DNA of 64,000 nt, taken from the NCBI RefSeq assembly GCF_014764715.1, contig NZ_JACXXE010000001.1:682001-746000 (forward strand), written 5' to 3'. The notes beneath the pieces were generated by a model that saw only the letters and a program-made list of their open reading frames with translations, was not told where the DNA came from and did not search any database. Origin of the DNA: Bacillus crepusculi. GTDB lineage: Bacteria; Bacillota; Bacilli; Bacillales; Bacillaceae. Both the position numbers and the translations under genes were made by a program. Below are positions 29,196 through 38,483 of the stretch, in pieces. The stretch's first letter is position 1, and every line of letters begins with the position of its first letter.

Positions 29196-30398
29196 TTACT
29201 TCATCATCATGGTCAGATTACCAGCCGTAATGATGACGGTAATGCTTAAAAAGAACATGAGCGACACAACTGCAAGTGCGGCAAATATATAAAGAACACT
29301 TTTTGAAATGACATCGAGACAGCTAATGATCGGTCCGCCCCCTAGAGGCTGAAGAATGGCAGCGGCAAGCTTATATATAAGGGCAAGCGACAGAACCTTA
29401 ATCGCTGGAAAGGCTGCAATGGAAATCAAAATGGCGACTCCTACAAGGCCAACCGTATTTTTAAGCAAAACAGAGGCACTGATGACGGTATCCGTCGCAT
29501 CTGTAAACATCCGGCCAAGCACAGGAATGAAGTTTCCGGTGATGAATTTGGCTGTTCGAAGAGCGATGCCATCAGTAATGGCAGCAGATGCACCTTGCAC
29601 AGAAATGACGCCGAGAAAAACGGTTAAAAAAACGGCGAGCCCGCCAATCGCTACATTTCTTAACAACTGTGCAAGCTGGGTGACCTTGTATTGTTCGGTC
29701 AGTGTACTGACGATGCTCAATATCGCTGATAAAAAGATAAGCGGCAGGACGACATACTGAATAAAAACGCCGCTTGTGTTCATCAAAAATAAAATAACGG
29801 GATGAAAGAATCCGGCCGAGACTAGCCCGCCTGATGAAGCTATGAGTGCTAATAAAAGAGGAATAAGAGCAAGAATAAAACTGGTCATCGTCTGAATGGC
29901 TTCTGTAGCATAGGAAATTGCTACATGAAAGCTGTTTAGTGCAATAATGATGAGCACCATATAAACGAGAGCATATGCGACTTTACTGACGGTGCTTTGC
30001 TCAAAAGCATTTTGCAAAAGCTGCAAAAGTGAACAGAAGATGGTGAGTAAAATCAGTGTTCCAAGAAGCTTTCCGTTTGCAATGACCTCATAAAAAAGAT
30101 AATGAACAAATGCCTTCAGCCACGTTTGTGGAGACAACTCTTTATCGCCATCAATCATTTCCTTTACTGTGCCTTTTTGGCTTTCTGGCAGAAAGCCGCC
30201 GTACTCGTCCAATATCGTTTCCCAAAAGTCACTGATGGAATGAAGCTCAAGTGAATCAGCCTGTCCATTCGCTACTTCTTCTGCTACTGGTTCATCATTT
30301 GATAAAGGCACCTTTTCTTTTGCATCTGCATGTGGAGCGATCAGCCAAAAAAATAGCATCAGTCCCATAACAGCTGTCATCCGTTTCATTGTCATCAC
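29196..30398 (-). CDS. spoIIIAE: Stage III sporulation protein AE
   Basis: 400 aa polytopic membrane protein with an N-terminal signal sequence (about 5-26), a soluble stretch, and about seven hydrophobic helices. The conserved VFLTVFLGVISVQGASAA segment identifies the family. Needed for the SpoIIIA-SpoIIQ channel. Confidence 0.95.
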   Translation of the reverse strand: MMTMKRMTAVMGLMLFFWLIAPHADAKEKVPLSNDEPVAEEVANGQADSLELHSISDFWETILDEYGGFLPESQKGTVKEMIDGDKELSPQTWLKAFVHYLFYEVIANGKLLGTLILLTIFCSLLQLLQNAFEQSTVSKVAYALVYMVLIIIALNSFHVAISYATEAIQTMTSFILALIPLLLALIASSGGLVSAGFFHPVILFLMNTSGVFIQYVVLPLIFLSAILSIVSTLTEQYKVTQLAQLLRNVAIGGLAVFLTVFLGVISVQGASAAITDGIALRTAKFITGNFIPVLGRMFTDATDTVISASVLLKNTVGLVGVAILISIAAFPAIKVLSLALIYKLAAAILQPLGGGPIISCLDVISKSVLYIFAALAVVSLMFFLSITVIITAGNLTMMMK

Positions 30399-30408
30399 CT
30401 CTTTTCAA

Positions 30409-30810
30409 TTAAGTCATAGACGGGATCATACCTAAGATCGTCTCAATGATGACTGTTAAAATCGGGACCGCCATGACCAAGATGAGAATCTTTCCGCCAA
30501 GCTCTATTTTCGATGCAATGGCGCCTTGTCCAGCATCCTTCGTGAGCTGAGCGCCGAATTCCGCAATATAGGCAATGCCAATAATTTTCAAAATGGTTTC
30601 AACATACTTCATATTGACGCCGGCACTTGCCGCAATTTTTTCTATCATAGAGATAATGGCATAGATTTGATCAATCAAATAAAGAAAAATGACACACCCT
30701 GTAAATACAACTAACATAAAGGCGAAGGTTGGCTTTTGTTCTTTGACGATTAATGCTAGAAAAGTAGCGATTAAACCAAGTCCAACAATTTGAATGATTT
30801 CGATTTGTAA
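30409..30810 (-). CDS. spoIIIAD: Stage III sporulation protein AD, with a non-standard start
   Basis: The frame from 30810 to the stop encodes 133 codons, the length I recall for B. subtilis SpoIIIAD, and the first residues (QIEIIQIVGLGLIATFL) match its N-terminus. But no in-frame ATG, GTG or TTG exists before 30717. The homologous start position is TTA (30808-30810), and ATC (30802-30804) lies 8 nt after GGGGAGG. Starting at ATG 30717 would give 102 aa and lose the first transmembrane helix. I give the homology-based extent. Small membrane protein of the spoIIIA complex. Confidence 0.85.
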   Translation of the reverse strand, partial: LQIEIIQIVGLGLIATFLALIVKEQKPTFAFMLVVFTGCVIFLYLIDQIYAIISMIEKIAASAGVNMKYVETILKIIGIAYIAEFGAQLTKDAGQGAIASKIELGGKILILVMAVPILTVIIETILGMIPSMT

Positions 30811-30818
30811 GCCCTCCC

Positions 30819-31025
30819 CTATCCTTGAAATAGAAATACGGCTTTAATCTTCTTAAACAAATCATCCACAATGGTCGCCACCATAAACAAAATGTAGATA
30901 AACCCAAGCAGCGTCACCCACTGTGCATACTCCTTTTTCCCCATTTGATCTAAAATCGTATGAAGAAAGGCCACGACGATGCCTACCCCCGCAATTTGAA
31001 AAATGACGTTTACATCAACGCCCAT
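30819..31025 (-). CDS. spoIIIAC: Stage III sporulation protein AC
   Basis: 68 aa with two transmembrane helices (about 6-26 and 34-54). The core FQIAGVGIVVAFLHTILDQMGKKEYA is typical of the family. Its stop lies 8 bp before the spoIIIAD start region. Confidence 0.95.
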   Translation of the reverse strand: MGVDVNVIFQIAGVGIVVAFLHTILDQMGKKEYAQWVTLLGFIYILFMVATIVDDLFKKIKAVFLFQG

Positions 31026-31044
31026 GCTCTCGACTCCCTTCCTC

Positions 31045-31560
31045 TTACATCAATAACAGAATCAGTAGTAATCCGCTTAAAAATCCAAGGCTTCTGACCA
31101 TTTTTTCATTTTTCGCTTGGGCAACTTCAGCTTCCTTCTCCTCTGATTCCAAATGGCCTAATGCTAGCTTGATATACTTTTGCTGAGACGTGACATCATG
31201 CTGACCAAGTGTTTCTCCAAAGTGCTTCAGCGCCTCATATTCGCCTTTTTTCAAAACGGTTTTTTTCCATACATCCTCTAGACTCTCGTTCCATGCATGC
31301 CGCGCAGAAAAAGTTCCGACTTTGAGTTTTTCTGCAAATTGTTCAAATAACTGATTGACAGGGGGGCCTACTTGCGACGCAATTTGCTTTGCAGCCCGCG
31401 CTAAAGGAGTTTGACCATACATAATTTCAGCTTCAAGAGACTGGAGCGCAAACCGGAGCTGCCGAATTTGCTTCGGCCGGTCGCTGTATCGTTTGGCAAA
31501 CTCAAATCCGCCCCATGTCGTGGCCGCGACAATGAAAATAGCGCCAATGAGCTTTAACAT
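31045..31560 (-). CDS. spoIIIAB: Stage III sporulation protein AB
   Basis: 171 aa, the usual length. Transmembrane helices at both ends (about 2-20 and 153-171) flank a helical domain resembling GspF-type proteins. I start at ATG 31560 (MLKLIGAIF) with GGAG 7 nt upstream; the seven extra codons of the longer frame have no site. Overlaps spoIIIAA by 7 bp. Confidence 0.94.
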   Translation of the reverse strand: MLKLIGAIFIVAATTWGGFEFAKRYSDRPKQIRQLRFALQSLEAEIMYGQTPLARAAKQIASQVGPPVNQLFEQFAEKLKVGTFSARHAWNESLEDVWKKTVLKKGEYEALKHFGETLGQHDVTSQQKYIKLALGHLESEEKEAEVAQAKNEKMVRSLGFLSGLLLILLLM

Positions 31561-32477
31561 ACGTCCACTCCCCGCCTCCACTTCATCTCTTGTCCGTCCT
31601 TGTCATACATTCGTCCGATCGTGCCGGGACCATTTTTTCTATTTAATTCAACGTATCGATCAAACACACGAAGCTCCCATAACGGCTGAAATGATGGGCG
31701 TTTATATAGATCTTCAAGTGAATACCCATGAGCCGAAACGATAATGGTGACTCCGGCATGAATGGCTTCTAAAAGTGCCTGTACATCCTCGCTTTTTCCG
31801 ATTTCATCTACTATGATGACCTCTGGGCTCATGGACCTGATCATCATCATTAAGCCCTCAGCCTTTGGACACGCGTCAAGCACATCAATTCGGTTCCCAA
31901 AATGATGCTGCGGCACCCCTCTTATACACCCGGCAATTTCAGAGCGTTCATCAATAATTCCTGTTTTTCTAGGAGGAATGGTTTTTGTGCCTGTACTAGC
32001 AAGACGCGCTACATCTCGCAGCAAGGTCGTTTTTCCTGTTTGCGGAGGACCAATGATGAGTGTATTGCACCAATTTTGTTCATATAAATAAGGAAGAAAG
32101 GGAAGTGCAATCCCGATTTTTTCTTTTGCGATACGAATATTAAATGAAGAAATATCTCTTAGCCCTTTGACAAATCCATTTTCAACGATGACCTTTCCTG
32201 CAAGTCCCACCCTGTGTCCGCCAGAAATGGTGATATAGCCTTGTTTTAATTCTTCCTCAAGTGTATACATGCTGTAATTGCTCAGCTTGCCTAATAGCTG
32301 AGACGCATCTTCTCCTGTTGTGTGGTAGGAAAGAAAGCGCGGTTTTCCGCCTTGCATCAATTCAATCGGACGATCCGTGCGAATGCGGATTTCTTCTATT
32401 TGCGCCCATTCAGTCTCTTTGAGAAGCCTGAGTTCTTGTCCAATCGAGTGCGGGAGAATATCCAACAAACTCCGCAA
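31554..32477 (-). CDS. spoIIIAA: Stage III sporulation protein AA, secretion-type ATPase
   Basis: 307 aa cytoplasmic ATPase that is thought to drive the SpoIIIA channel. Walker A GPPQTGKT near residues 142-149; Walker B IIVDEIGK near 222. Start is TTG 32477 with GGAGG 8 nt upstream. First gene of the eight-gene spoIIIA operon, with a sigma-E promoter directly upstream. Confidence 0.96.
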   Translation of the reverse strand: MRSLLDILPHSIGQELRLLKETEWAQIEEIRIRTDRPIELMQGGKPRFLSYHTTGEDASQLLGKLSNYSMYTLEEELKQGYITISGGHRVGLAGKVIVENGFVKGLRDISSFNIRIAKEKIGIALPFLPYLYEQNWCNTLIIGPPQTGKTTLLRDVARLASTGTKTIPPRKTGIIDERSEIAGCIRGVPQHHFGNRIDVLDACPKAEGLMMMIRSMSPEVIIVDEIGKSEDVQALLEAIHAGVTIIVSAHGYSLEDLYKRPSFQPLWELRVFDRYVELNRKNGPGTIGRMYDKDGQEMKWRRGVDVC

Positions 32478-32506
32478 CGAATTCCCCTCCTTTTTTTCTT
32501 CTCTAA

Positions 32507-32534
32507 AATGTATGATGCGAGTCGTTAATTATGC
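32507..32534 (-). promoter_or_regulatory. Sigma-E promoter of the spoIIIA operon
   Basis: Minus strand: -35 GCATAAT (32528-32534), 13 nt, -10 CATACATT (32507-32514). Very close to the sigma-E consensus, 30 bp before the spoIIIAA start. The B. subtilis operon is known to be sigma-E-controlled. Confidence 0.85.
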
Positions 32535-32543
32535 CAAGCTGTT

Positions 32544-32828
32544 TTACTTATAGATGCCAACTAGAATAAACACGACACCAATGAAAATAAACACGAGCTT
32601 TGCATAGGATAGCTGCCCTGCCATTTGATAGATTCCAATCGTCATGGTGATAATAAAAATGAGCGGTCCGATGATCGCCAATATACTATTGATGACAACC
32701 GCTTTACGTACATCATTTGTGATCAAAATGAGGATGGCGGCCGTCAGTTCAATGGTTGCAGATAAGAACCTCATACCTGCCATCGCAGCCACTGATGGGT
32801 GTATGCCTGGGAAAAGAAATGGTTTCAT
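32544..32828 (-). CDS. yqhV: YqhV, small membrane protein (DUF2619)
   Basis: 94 aa with about three hydrophobic segments (13-35, 42-62, 70-92). Function unknown. In B. subtilis it sits between efp and spoIIIAA, as here. Confidence 0.85.
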   Translation of the reverse strand: MKPFLFPGIHPSVAAMAGMRFLSATIELTAAILILITNDVRKAVVINSILAIIGPLIFIITMTIGIYQMAGQLSYAKLVFIFIGVVFILVGIYK

Positions 32829-32961
32829 ATAGAACCTCCAGCTTTTTTTACACTATATGCTTGACTAGCTGGAAGTAGTCTTGTTTTTCAGACGTAGAAG
32901 AGAGGGATGAGAGAATAGAGGGAAGACATTCTTACAGGGAGACTTATTTTTTTCAATAAAA

Positions 32962-32991
32962 AAAGACTGTAAACACGGAGTTTACAGTCTT
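32962..32991 (-). terminator. Terminator of efp
   Basis: AAGACTGTAAAC / GTTTACAGTCTT with T7 on the minus strand, about 11 bp after the efp stop. Confidence 0.9.
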
Positions 32992-33001
32992 CCTACGTTC
33001 A

Positions 33002-33559
33002 TTACGCTCTTGAAACGTATGAACCGTCAGATGTATTAATCACTAGTTTATCTCCTTGGTTCACAAAGAAAGGAACGTTGACGATTAAACCAGTTTCAGT
33101 TTTCGCAGGCTTTGATCCGCCTGATGTTGTGTCACCTTTAATACCAGGCTCTGTTTCTACTACTTCTAGTTCTACCGTGTTTGGAAGTTCAACACCAAGT
33201 GTTTCATCCCCGTACATCACGATTTGAACGGACATATTTTCAAGCAAGTATTTCAGCTCATCTTTAATTTGTGCTTCACTTAGTTCAAGCTGCTCGTATG
33301 AGCTTGTATCCATGAATACATGCTGGTCGCCGTTTGCATACAAGTATTGCATGGTTTTTGTTTCAATTTGCGCTTTCGCTACTTTTTCACCAGCACGGAA
33401 TGTTTTTTCTTGAATAGCCCCCGTACGAAGGTTACGCAGTTTAGAGCGAACAAACGCTGCGCCTTTCCCTGGTTTTACGTGCTGAAAATCTACTACACGC
33501 CAAATACCGCCGTCCACTTCAATTGTCAGGCCAGTACGAAAATCGTTTACTGAAATCAT
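33002..33559 (-). CDS. efp: Translation elongation factor P
   Basis: 185 aa, three beta-barrel domains. The modification loop is PGKGAAF (Lys near residue 32); the C-terminal [11 protein letters not shown] is typical. Relieves ribosome stalling at polyproline. 25 bp downstream of yqhT. Confidence 0.97.
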   Translation of the reverse strand: MISVNDFRTGLTIEVDGGIWRVVDFQHVKPGKGAAFVRSKLRNLRTGAIQEKTFRAGEKVAKAQIETKTMQYLYANGDQHVFMDTSSYEQLELSEAQIKDELKYLLENMSVQIVMYGDETLGVELPNTVELEVVETEPGIKGDTTSGGSKPAKTETGLIVNVPFFVNQGDKLVINTSDGSYVSRA

Positions 33560-33584
33560 TTTGTCATCCTCCTACATTTCACCA

Positions 33585-34646
33585 TCATAATATGATAAGT
33601 TCTTTCGGTGAGTGGGTCAATCGTTTATTGCCGTCAGCTGTCAGGACAATATCATCCTCAATTCTCACGCCGCCGACATCCGGCAAGTAAATTCCCGGCT
33701 CAACTGTCACGACCATCCCCTCTTCTAACACGACCTCTGAGCGTGAGGAAAGGCCAGGCGCTTCATGTACTTCCATACCAAGCCCGTGTCCAGTTGAATG
33801 CCCGAAGTATTGACCGTAGCCATACTTTTCAATGATGTCTCGTGTGATGCGATCAGCTTCTTTTCCTGTTAAGCCTGGCTTGATTCTATCCACACCAGCG
33901 TTTTCTGCTTCTAATACGATATGATAAATTTCCTTTAGCTTGTCGCTTGGTGTTCCGACAGCAATCGTTCTTGTCATATCTGAACAATAGCCTTTATAAT
34001 AAGCGCCGAAATCAAGTGTCACTAAATCACCAGCTTCAATCACCTTTTCACTCGCTCTCCCGTGTGGCAGGCTTGAACGGACACCTGAAGCAACAATCAT
34101 ATCGAATGAAGATCCCTCAGCACCTTCTTTTCTCATGAAAAATTCAAGCTCGTTCATGACCGCAATTTCTGTCAGGCCCGGCTTGATGTAAGTGAGAATA
34201 TGTTCGAAGGCGTGATCTGCAATCTTCGCAGCTTCCTCTAATATCTTAATCTCTTCACTAGACTTAATCAAGCGCAACTTTTCAACTGATTCTGACACAG
34301 GAACAAGCTCAATACCGCCTGCTTTTTCAGCATACTGCTGGTAAGTGGCAAATGTCATATGATTTTGTTCAAACCCTAGACGTTTTACCCCAAACTCTCT
34401 TGCCGTTTGGGCAGCTGTTTCTACAATGTTTCCTTTATGTTCAATGATGTCATAGCCTTTCACTTGATCCTTGGCTTGTTCTGTATAGCGAAAATCCGTA
34501 ATAAAAGCCGCTCGATCTTTTGACACGATTGCAAGACCGGCTGATCCAGTAAAGCTGGTCATGTACTGCAAATTAAAGCTGCTCGTAATCACAAGACCAT
34601 CAATCTCTAATTCGGTTAAAAGGTTTCTTAGTTTCTCAAGTTTCAT
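33585..34646 (-). CDS. yqhT: Xaa-Pro peptidase (M24 family)
   Basis: 353 aa. N-terminal creatinase-like domain, then pita-bread fold with metal ligands in TLDFGAYYKGYCSDMTRT (two Asp), HSTGHGLGMEVHEAP (His), VTVEPGIY (Glu) and GVRIEDDI (Glu). Paired with efp as in many Firmicutes. Overlaps aroQ by 4 bp. Confidence 0.94.
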   Translation of the reverse strand: MKLEKLRNLLTELEIDGLVITSSFNLQYMTSFTGSAGLAIVSKDRAAFITDFRYTEQAKDQVKGYDIIEHKGNIVETAAQTAREFGVKRLGFEQNHMTFATYQQYAEKAGGIELVPVSESVEKLRLIKSSEEIKILEEAAKIADHAFEHILTYIKPGLTEIAVMNELEFFMRKEGAEGSSFDMIVASGVRSSLPHGRASEKVIEAGDLVTLDFGAYYKGYCSDMTRTIAVGTPSDKLKEIYHIVLEAENAGVDRIKPGLTGKEADRITRDIIEKYGYGQYFGHSTGHGLGMEVHEAPGLSSRSEVVLEEGMVVTVEPGIYLPDVGGVRIEDDIVLTADGNKRLTHSPKELIIL

Positions 34647-35086
34647 GATTCCGCTCCCCCTTCACTGACTAGATAACGAATCGCCAATTTATACCCTTCT
34701 AAACCAAGACCAACGATTTGCCCTTGGCATACTGGAGCAAGTACAGAATGATGGCGGAATTCCTCTCTCTTATGAACATTTGAAATATGTACTTCGATGA
34801 CAGGTAAAGAAATACTTGCAATAGCATCTCTTAGCGCATAGCTATAGTGGGTAAAAGCACCCGGATTAAACACGACGCCATCGTACTGATCATCTGCTTC
34901 GTGAAGTGCATCGATCAGATCTCCTTCATGATTCGATTGAAAGAACGTTAGTTGGATATTTGCTCTTTCTGCGAACTGAAACAAATCCGTTTCTAAATCC
35001 GTCAGCGTTTTACTTCCGTAAACAGCAGGCTCTCTCTTCCCGAGCCTATTTAAATTGGGTCCATTCAGCATAAGAAAATGAGGCAT
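34643..35086 (-). CDS. aroQ: Type II 3-dehydroquinate dehydratase
   Basis: 147 aa. Catalytic Tyr is in LGKREPAVYG (near residue 22); FNPGAFTHYSYALRDA and EVHISNVHKREEFR are the family signatures. Third step of the shikimate pathway. Also called yqhS. Confidence 0.95.
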   Translation of the reverse strand: MPHFLMLNGPNLNRLGKREPAVYGSKTLTDLETDLFQFAERANIQLTFFQSNHEGDLIDALHEADDQYDGVVFNPGAFTHYSYALRDAIASISLPVIEVHISNVHKREEFRHHSVLAPVCQGQIVGLGLEGYKLAIRYLVSEGGAES

Positions 35087-35194
35087 TTGACCACTCCTTC
35101 ACCCTAATTCAATCTATATCGATATCTGTTTCTTTTTCCTTAGAAACCTTTCGTTTCCAAAAATATTTTATCATATGAATGGTTGATTTACACT

Positions 35195-35722
35195 TTATTC
35201 TGTCTTTTTCCCGAGTGCCCTCGCAAGCTTCTGACTCGTTAATTCATTATATTCAAATGAAATACTGTATCCAACAAACATGCCATACAAAATATATAGG
35301 CAAAATGTCGTCACAATCGTGCTTTGCTGCAAATCTTGTACTTGCTTCACATCTGGGAAAATGGGATTAAATACGTAAAAAACTAGTAACCATAATATCC
35401 CCCCATAAATCAGCCCCATCCAAAAACCTCTGATCCGTTTTAAAAGTCCATAATAAATAAAGGCCGCTCCAATAGATAAAAGACCTAAAAGCACAATACT
35501 AATAAAAGTGCCAAGTCCACCCTTTTTCCATTCTCCAAGCACAAAAGGCTGAAGCAGCATATTCGGGCTCACCTCTGAAAAATGAAACATATGGGTCAGA
35601 AATCCGATAAAGCCCCAAAAAACACCACCAACAAAACCAGTAGCAGCTGCTCTTGCTACGAGCGAAGACGTTTGTACGGCCTGATTTTTTTCTTCTTGAT
35701 TTTTCTTTTCATCACGTTTCAT
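35195..35722 (-). CDS. yqhR: YqhR family membrane protein
   Basis: 175 aa, four hydrophobic helices, charged N-terminus (MKRDEKKNQEEKNQ). Function unknown. GGAGG lies 7 nt upstream of ATG 35722; the longer frame to 35779 has no site. Confidence 0.85.
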   Translation of the reverse strand: MKRDEKKNQEEKNQAVQTSSLVARAAATGFVGGVFWGFIGFLTHMFHFSEVSPNMLLQPFVLGEWKKGGLGTFISIVLLGLLSIGAAFIYYGLLKRIRGFWMGLIYGGILWLLVFYVFNPIFPDVKQVQDLQQSTIVTTFCLYILYGMFVGYSISFEYNELTSQKLARALGKKTE

Positions 35723-35943
35723 ATGAACACCTCCAGCAAGTAGTATGTCCAAAATGTCATGAAAAAAAAGGATTTCCATGCGTGAGTGTAAAATTTTTAT
35801 AACAGGGTATACTGGCTAAAAAGAGGTAGATAGAATTCTAGTAGATAATCGACCTGTGCGCTAGTGATTTCCCCTCATTTCCTGTACAATAAAGGTATAA
35901 GGAAATGCATGTAAATTACAGGAAACAGGCAGGTTGATGAAAT

Positions 35944-36900
35944 ATGTCCAATCAAACAAAACCTCCAGCATATGGAGGGCAAGCAGTTGTCGAAGGTGTC
36001 ATGTTCGGAGGTAAAAAGAACTATGTGACAGCGATTCGGCGAAAGGATCAGTCCATTGAGTTTTTGAAGCTTCCCCGGACCTCCAATAAACGAACCGCCT
36101 TTCTCAAGAAAATCCCATTTATCAGGGGTGTTGCTGCACTGATTGAAGCAAGCGCAAATGGCAGTAAGCACTTAAACTTCTCCAGCGAGCGCTATGACTT
36201 AGATCCTTCTGAAGATCATTCTCTTGAAAAAGAACAAAAGGGCTCGAAATTATCAATGATCTTTGGCATTGCGGTGATCGGAGTTCTCTCTCTTCTCTTT
36301 AGTAAATTTGTCTTTACCCTAGTACCTGTCTTTTTAGCTGAGCTTGTGCGGCCTATTTTCTCAGGGAATTTTGCACAAATCGCAGTTGAAACATTCTTTA
36401 AACTGGTCCTGTTATTAGGCTATATTTACTTTATTTCCATGACCCCTTTAATTAAAAGGGTATTTCAATATCATGGAGCAGAACATAAAGTCATAAACTG
36501 CTATGAACAGAATCTTGACATCACAGTGGAAAATGTCCAAAAACAGTCACGGCTGCATTATCGATGCGGCAGCAGCTTTATTTTATTCACTGTCATTGTC
36601 GGAATGTTCGTCTATTTACTCGTACCGACAGATCCTTTATGGGTGAGAGTTCTGAACCGCTTGGCGCTCATTCCGGTTGTTCTGGGCATTTCATTTGAAG
36701 TCTTGCAGCTCACGAACAAACTCCGAGATGTGCCTGTGCTAAAAGTGCTTGGCTATCCTGGCCTTTGGCTGCAATTGCTCACAACAAAAGAACCCTCTGA
36801 CGATCAAGTCGAGGTAGCCATTGCCAGTTTTAATGAACTTCTTCGTTTAGAGGAAGCGTCTGAGAAACAAGCGTCGGATTCTGCTCATCAAGTGATCTAG
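35944..36900 (+). CDS. yqhQ: DUF1385 membrane protein YqhQ
   Basis: 318 aa. The N-terminal YGGQAVVEGVMFGGK and central FQYHGAEHKVINCYE are the DUF1385 signatures, separated by about four transmembrane helices. Function not established. Divergent from yqhR; yqhP follows after 38 bp. Confidence 0.88.
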   Translation: MSNQTKPPAYGGQAVVEGVMFGGKKNYVTAIRRKDQSIEFLKLPRTSNKRTAFLKKIPFIRGVAALIEASANGSKHLNFSSERYDLDPSEDHSLEKEQKGSKLSMIFGIAVIGVLSLLFSKFVFTLVPVFLAELVRPIFSGNFAQIAVETFFKLVLLLGYIYFISMTPLIKRVFQYHGAEHKVINCYEQNLDITVENVQKQSRLHYRCGSSFILFTVIVGMFVYLLVPTDPLWVRVLNRLALIPVVLGISFEVLQLTNKLRDVPVLKVLGYPGLWLQLLTTKEPSDDQVEVAIASFNELLRLEEASEKQASDSAHQVI

Positions 36901-36938
36901 CTTATAAATCCGGTAAATTCCTTCGGAGGTGGACAGTT

Positions 36939-37337
36939 ATGAATCGCCGAGTACATCCTGCTTTTACCATTATTTTCGCTTTAGGTGTTTTGGGATTTGT
37001 GTATTTACTCACAACGAATCCAGGCAGGCTCTTTACGATGCTGCTATCAGTTGTGATCATTGGAGCGGCTCTGTTTTTCCTTTTTAGATGGCTGATGAAT
37101 CGAAGAATTGGCACAGAAGGTAATCTTTATCGTAAAGCAGTCAAACAATCAAAACGTCGCTACCAGCAGCAGCCTAAACCAAAAACGAAAAGCCAGATGA
37201 AAAATCGGGTCACTCATTTGCGAAGCGTGCCGACTGACCACAAGTCTAAGCCCGTCCTTCTCAAAAAGAAAAGCCAAACACAATTGACTGTGATTGAAGG
37301 CAAGAAAAACAAAAAGAAGAACCGCGCCTTATTTTAA
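36939..37337 (+). CDS. yqhP: YqhP (SA1362 family)
   Basis: 132 aa. Two N-terminal transmembrane helices (about 8-24, 31-51) and a strongly basic cytoplasmic tail ending in KKNKKKNRALF. Function unknown. GGAGG lies 8-9 nt upstream. It ends overlapping the yqhO stop by 4 bp on the other strand. Confidence 0.85.
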   Translation: MNRRVHPAFTIIFALGVLGFVYLLTTNPGRLFTMLLSVVIIGAALFFLFRWLMNRRIGTEGNLYRKAVKQSKRRYQQQPKPKTKSQMKNRVTHLRSVPTDHKSKPVLLKKKSQTQLTVIEGKKNKKKNRALF

Positions 37338-38209
37338 AAGGTCCAGCTTTTTAAAAATTGCTCGGCCTTCTGTCTGCCTAGATCGACGAGCGCCTTTTTC
37401 TTTTCTGTCATGAGATGAAAATCAGTGGCAATGACGTGTTCTACAGGAATAAAAATAATATGACGTTCGTGTTTTGTGGCGATATGTCTTTCGTCATGAG
37501 CACCACGCATTGTTTCAAAAAGAGCGCCAAACAATTCAAACGCATTGCGGATGGAGTGTTGAGGGCGTTCTTTTTCATTTGGGGTTAACGTAACACCAAC
37601 AAACGGTCTTTTTTTCTCTTCGGCAAATAACCATATCGGGAAGTTGCTGAGAACTCCGCCATCTACAATGGTACAAATGCCCTTTGAAGACTTTAGTTTG
37701 ACTGGCTCGAAAAAATACGGCAGGCTGCAGCTCATACGAATGGCACGCGCAACGGAAAACCGTTCTGGATTTAATCCATATGAAGGAAGGTCGTCTGGCA
37801 GGACAAGGATTTTTCCATTTGTTAAGTCGGAAGCAACGATTTTGAGCGAATTTTTTTTGAGATCCCCAAATACGGTCACCCCTTTCCGTTTTAAAACATC
37901 TGTGAGCCATTTTTCTAGACGATCTCCTTTGTAAAGACCGAGTCGCCAGTAAATAGATACCCATCTAAGCATTTTAAACGGAATAAATTGGCATCTCCTG
38001 TCAAGCAATTGATGTTCATCCATTTCATCTAAAAGCTCCCGAATTTCCTGACTTGTAAAGCCTGCCGCGATGAGTGAAGCAATGATCGCTCCAGCACTTG
38101 TACCCGCAAGGCGGACAAATTGAAATCCTCTCGCTTCAAGCGCCTCATAAGCACCTGCAAGCGCTGCCCCCTTAATGCCTCCACCTGAGAACACACCATC
38201 TATCTTCAT
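37334..38209 (-). CDS. yqhO: Patatin-like phospholipase YqhO
   Basis: 291 aa. Nucleophile elbow GTSAG (residues about 38-42), oxyanion motif GGGIKG near residue 10, and catalytic DGG in the C-terminal half. No signal peptide. I start at ATG 38209 (MKIDGVFSGGG) with AAGGGGG 7-8 nt upstream; the 27-codon extension would read through the promoter palindrome. Confidence 0.9.
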   Translation of the reverse strand: MKIDGVFSGGGIKGAALAGAYEALEARGFQFVRLAGTSAGAIIASLIAAGFTSQEIRELLDEMDEHQLLDRRCQFIPFKMLRWVSIYWRLGLYKGDRLEKWLTDVLKRKGVTVFGDLKKNSLKIVASDLTNGKILVLPDDLPSYGLNPERFSVARAIRMSCSLPYFFEPVKLKSSKGICTIVDGGVLSNFPIWLFAEEKKRPFVGVTLTPNEKERPQHSIRNAFELFGALFETMRGAHDERHIATKHERHIIFIPVEHVIATDFHLMTEKKKALVDLGRQKAEQFLKSWTF

Positions 38210-38231
38210 GAAGGAGCCCCCTTTTGATCTC

Positions 38232-38247
38232 ACACTATTAATAGTGT
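38232..38247. promoter_or_regulatory. 16-bp perfect palindrome upstream of yqhO
   Basis: ACACTATTAATAGTGT, 23 bp before the yqhO start. It overlaps the likely promoter region, so it may be a repressor site. No regulator is recognised. Confidence 0.45.
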
Positions 38248-38279
38248 AGGAGCCTTTGCTTTCAATTAGAACTTTATTC

Positions 38280-38310
38280 AAAAAGGACACCCATGCTGAG
38301 GGTGTCCTTT
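38280..38310 (-). terminator. Distal copy of the mntR terminator hairpin
   Basis: AAAGGACACCC / GGGTGTCCTTT with T-run on the minus strand. Its stem is the same as at 38484-38517. Confidence 0.85.
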
Positions 38311-38483
38311 CAGCGTGTAGACAAACCCTCGCATTCGGTGTCAGTCCTGCGCTCCGGTGCTCACGAATGTCAAATTCGCTCCGCTCCGGTGCTCGGCCTT
38401 CCTAGACTTCAAAGGTTTTCAATCACGCTGAAAAGAAGACAAAGGGCTAAAATAAAGATCATTTTAGCCCTTTGTCAAGAATC
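38311..38483 (-). repeat. Terminator-embedded repeat, copy B (173 bp)
   Basis: Same core as copies A and C. On the minus strand: linker ending TTG, the GGGCTAAAAT hairpin, CTTCTTTT, CAGCGTG, two exact GCACCGGAGC 10-mers around a CGAAT/ATTCG hairpin, CACGCTG. It sits between two copies of the mntR terminator hairpin, which is unrelated to the hairpins at the other two loci. Confidence 0.85.
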
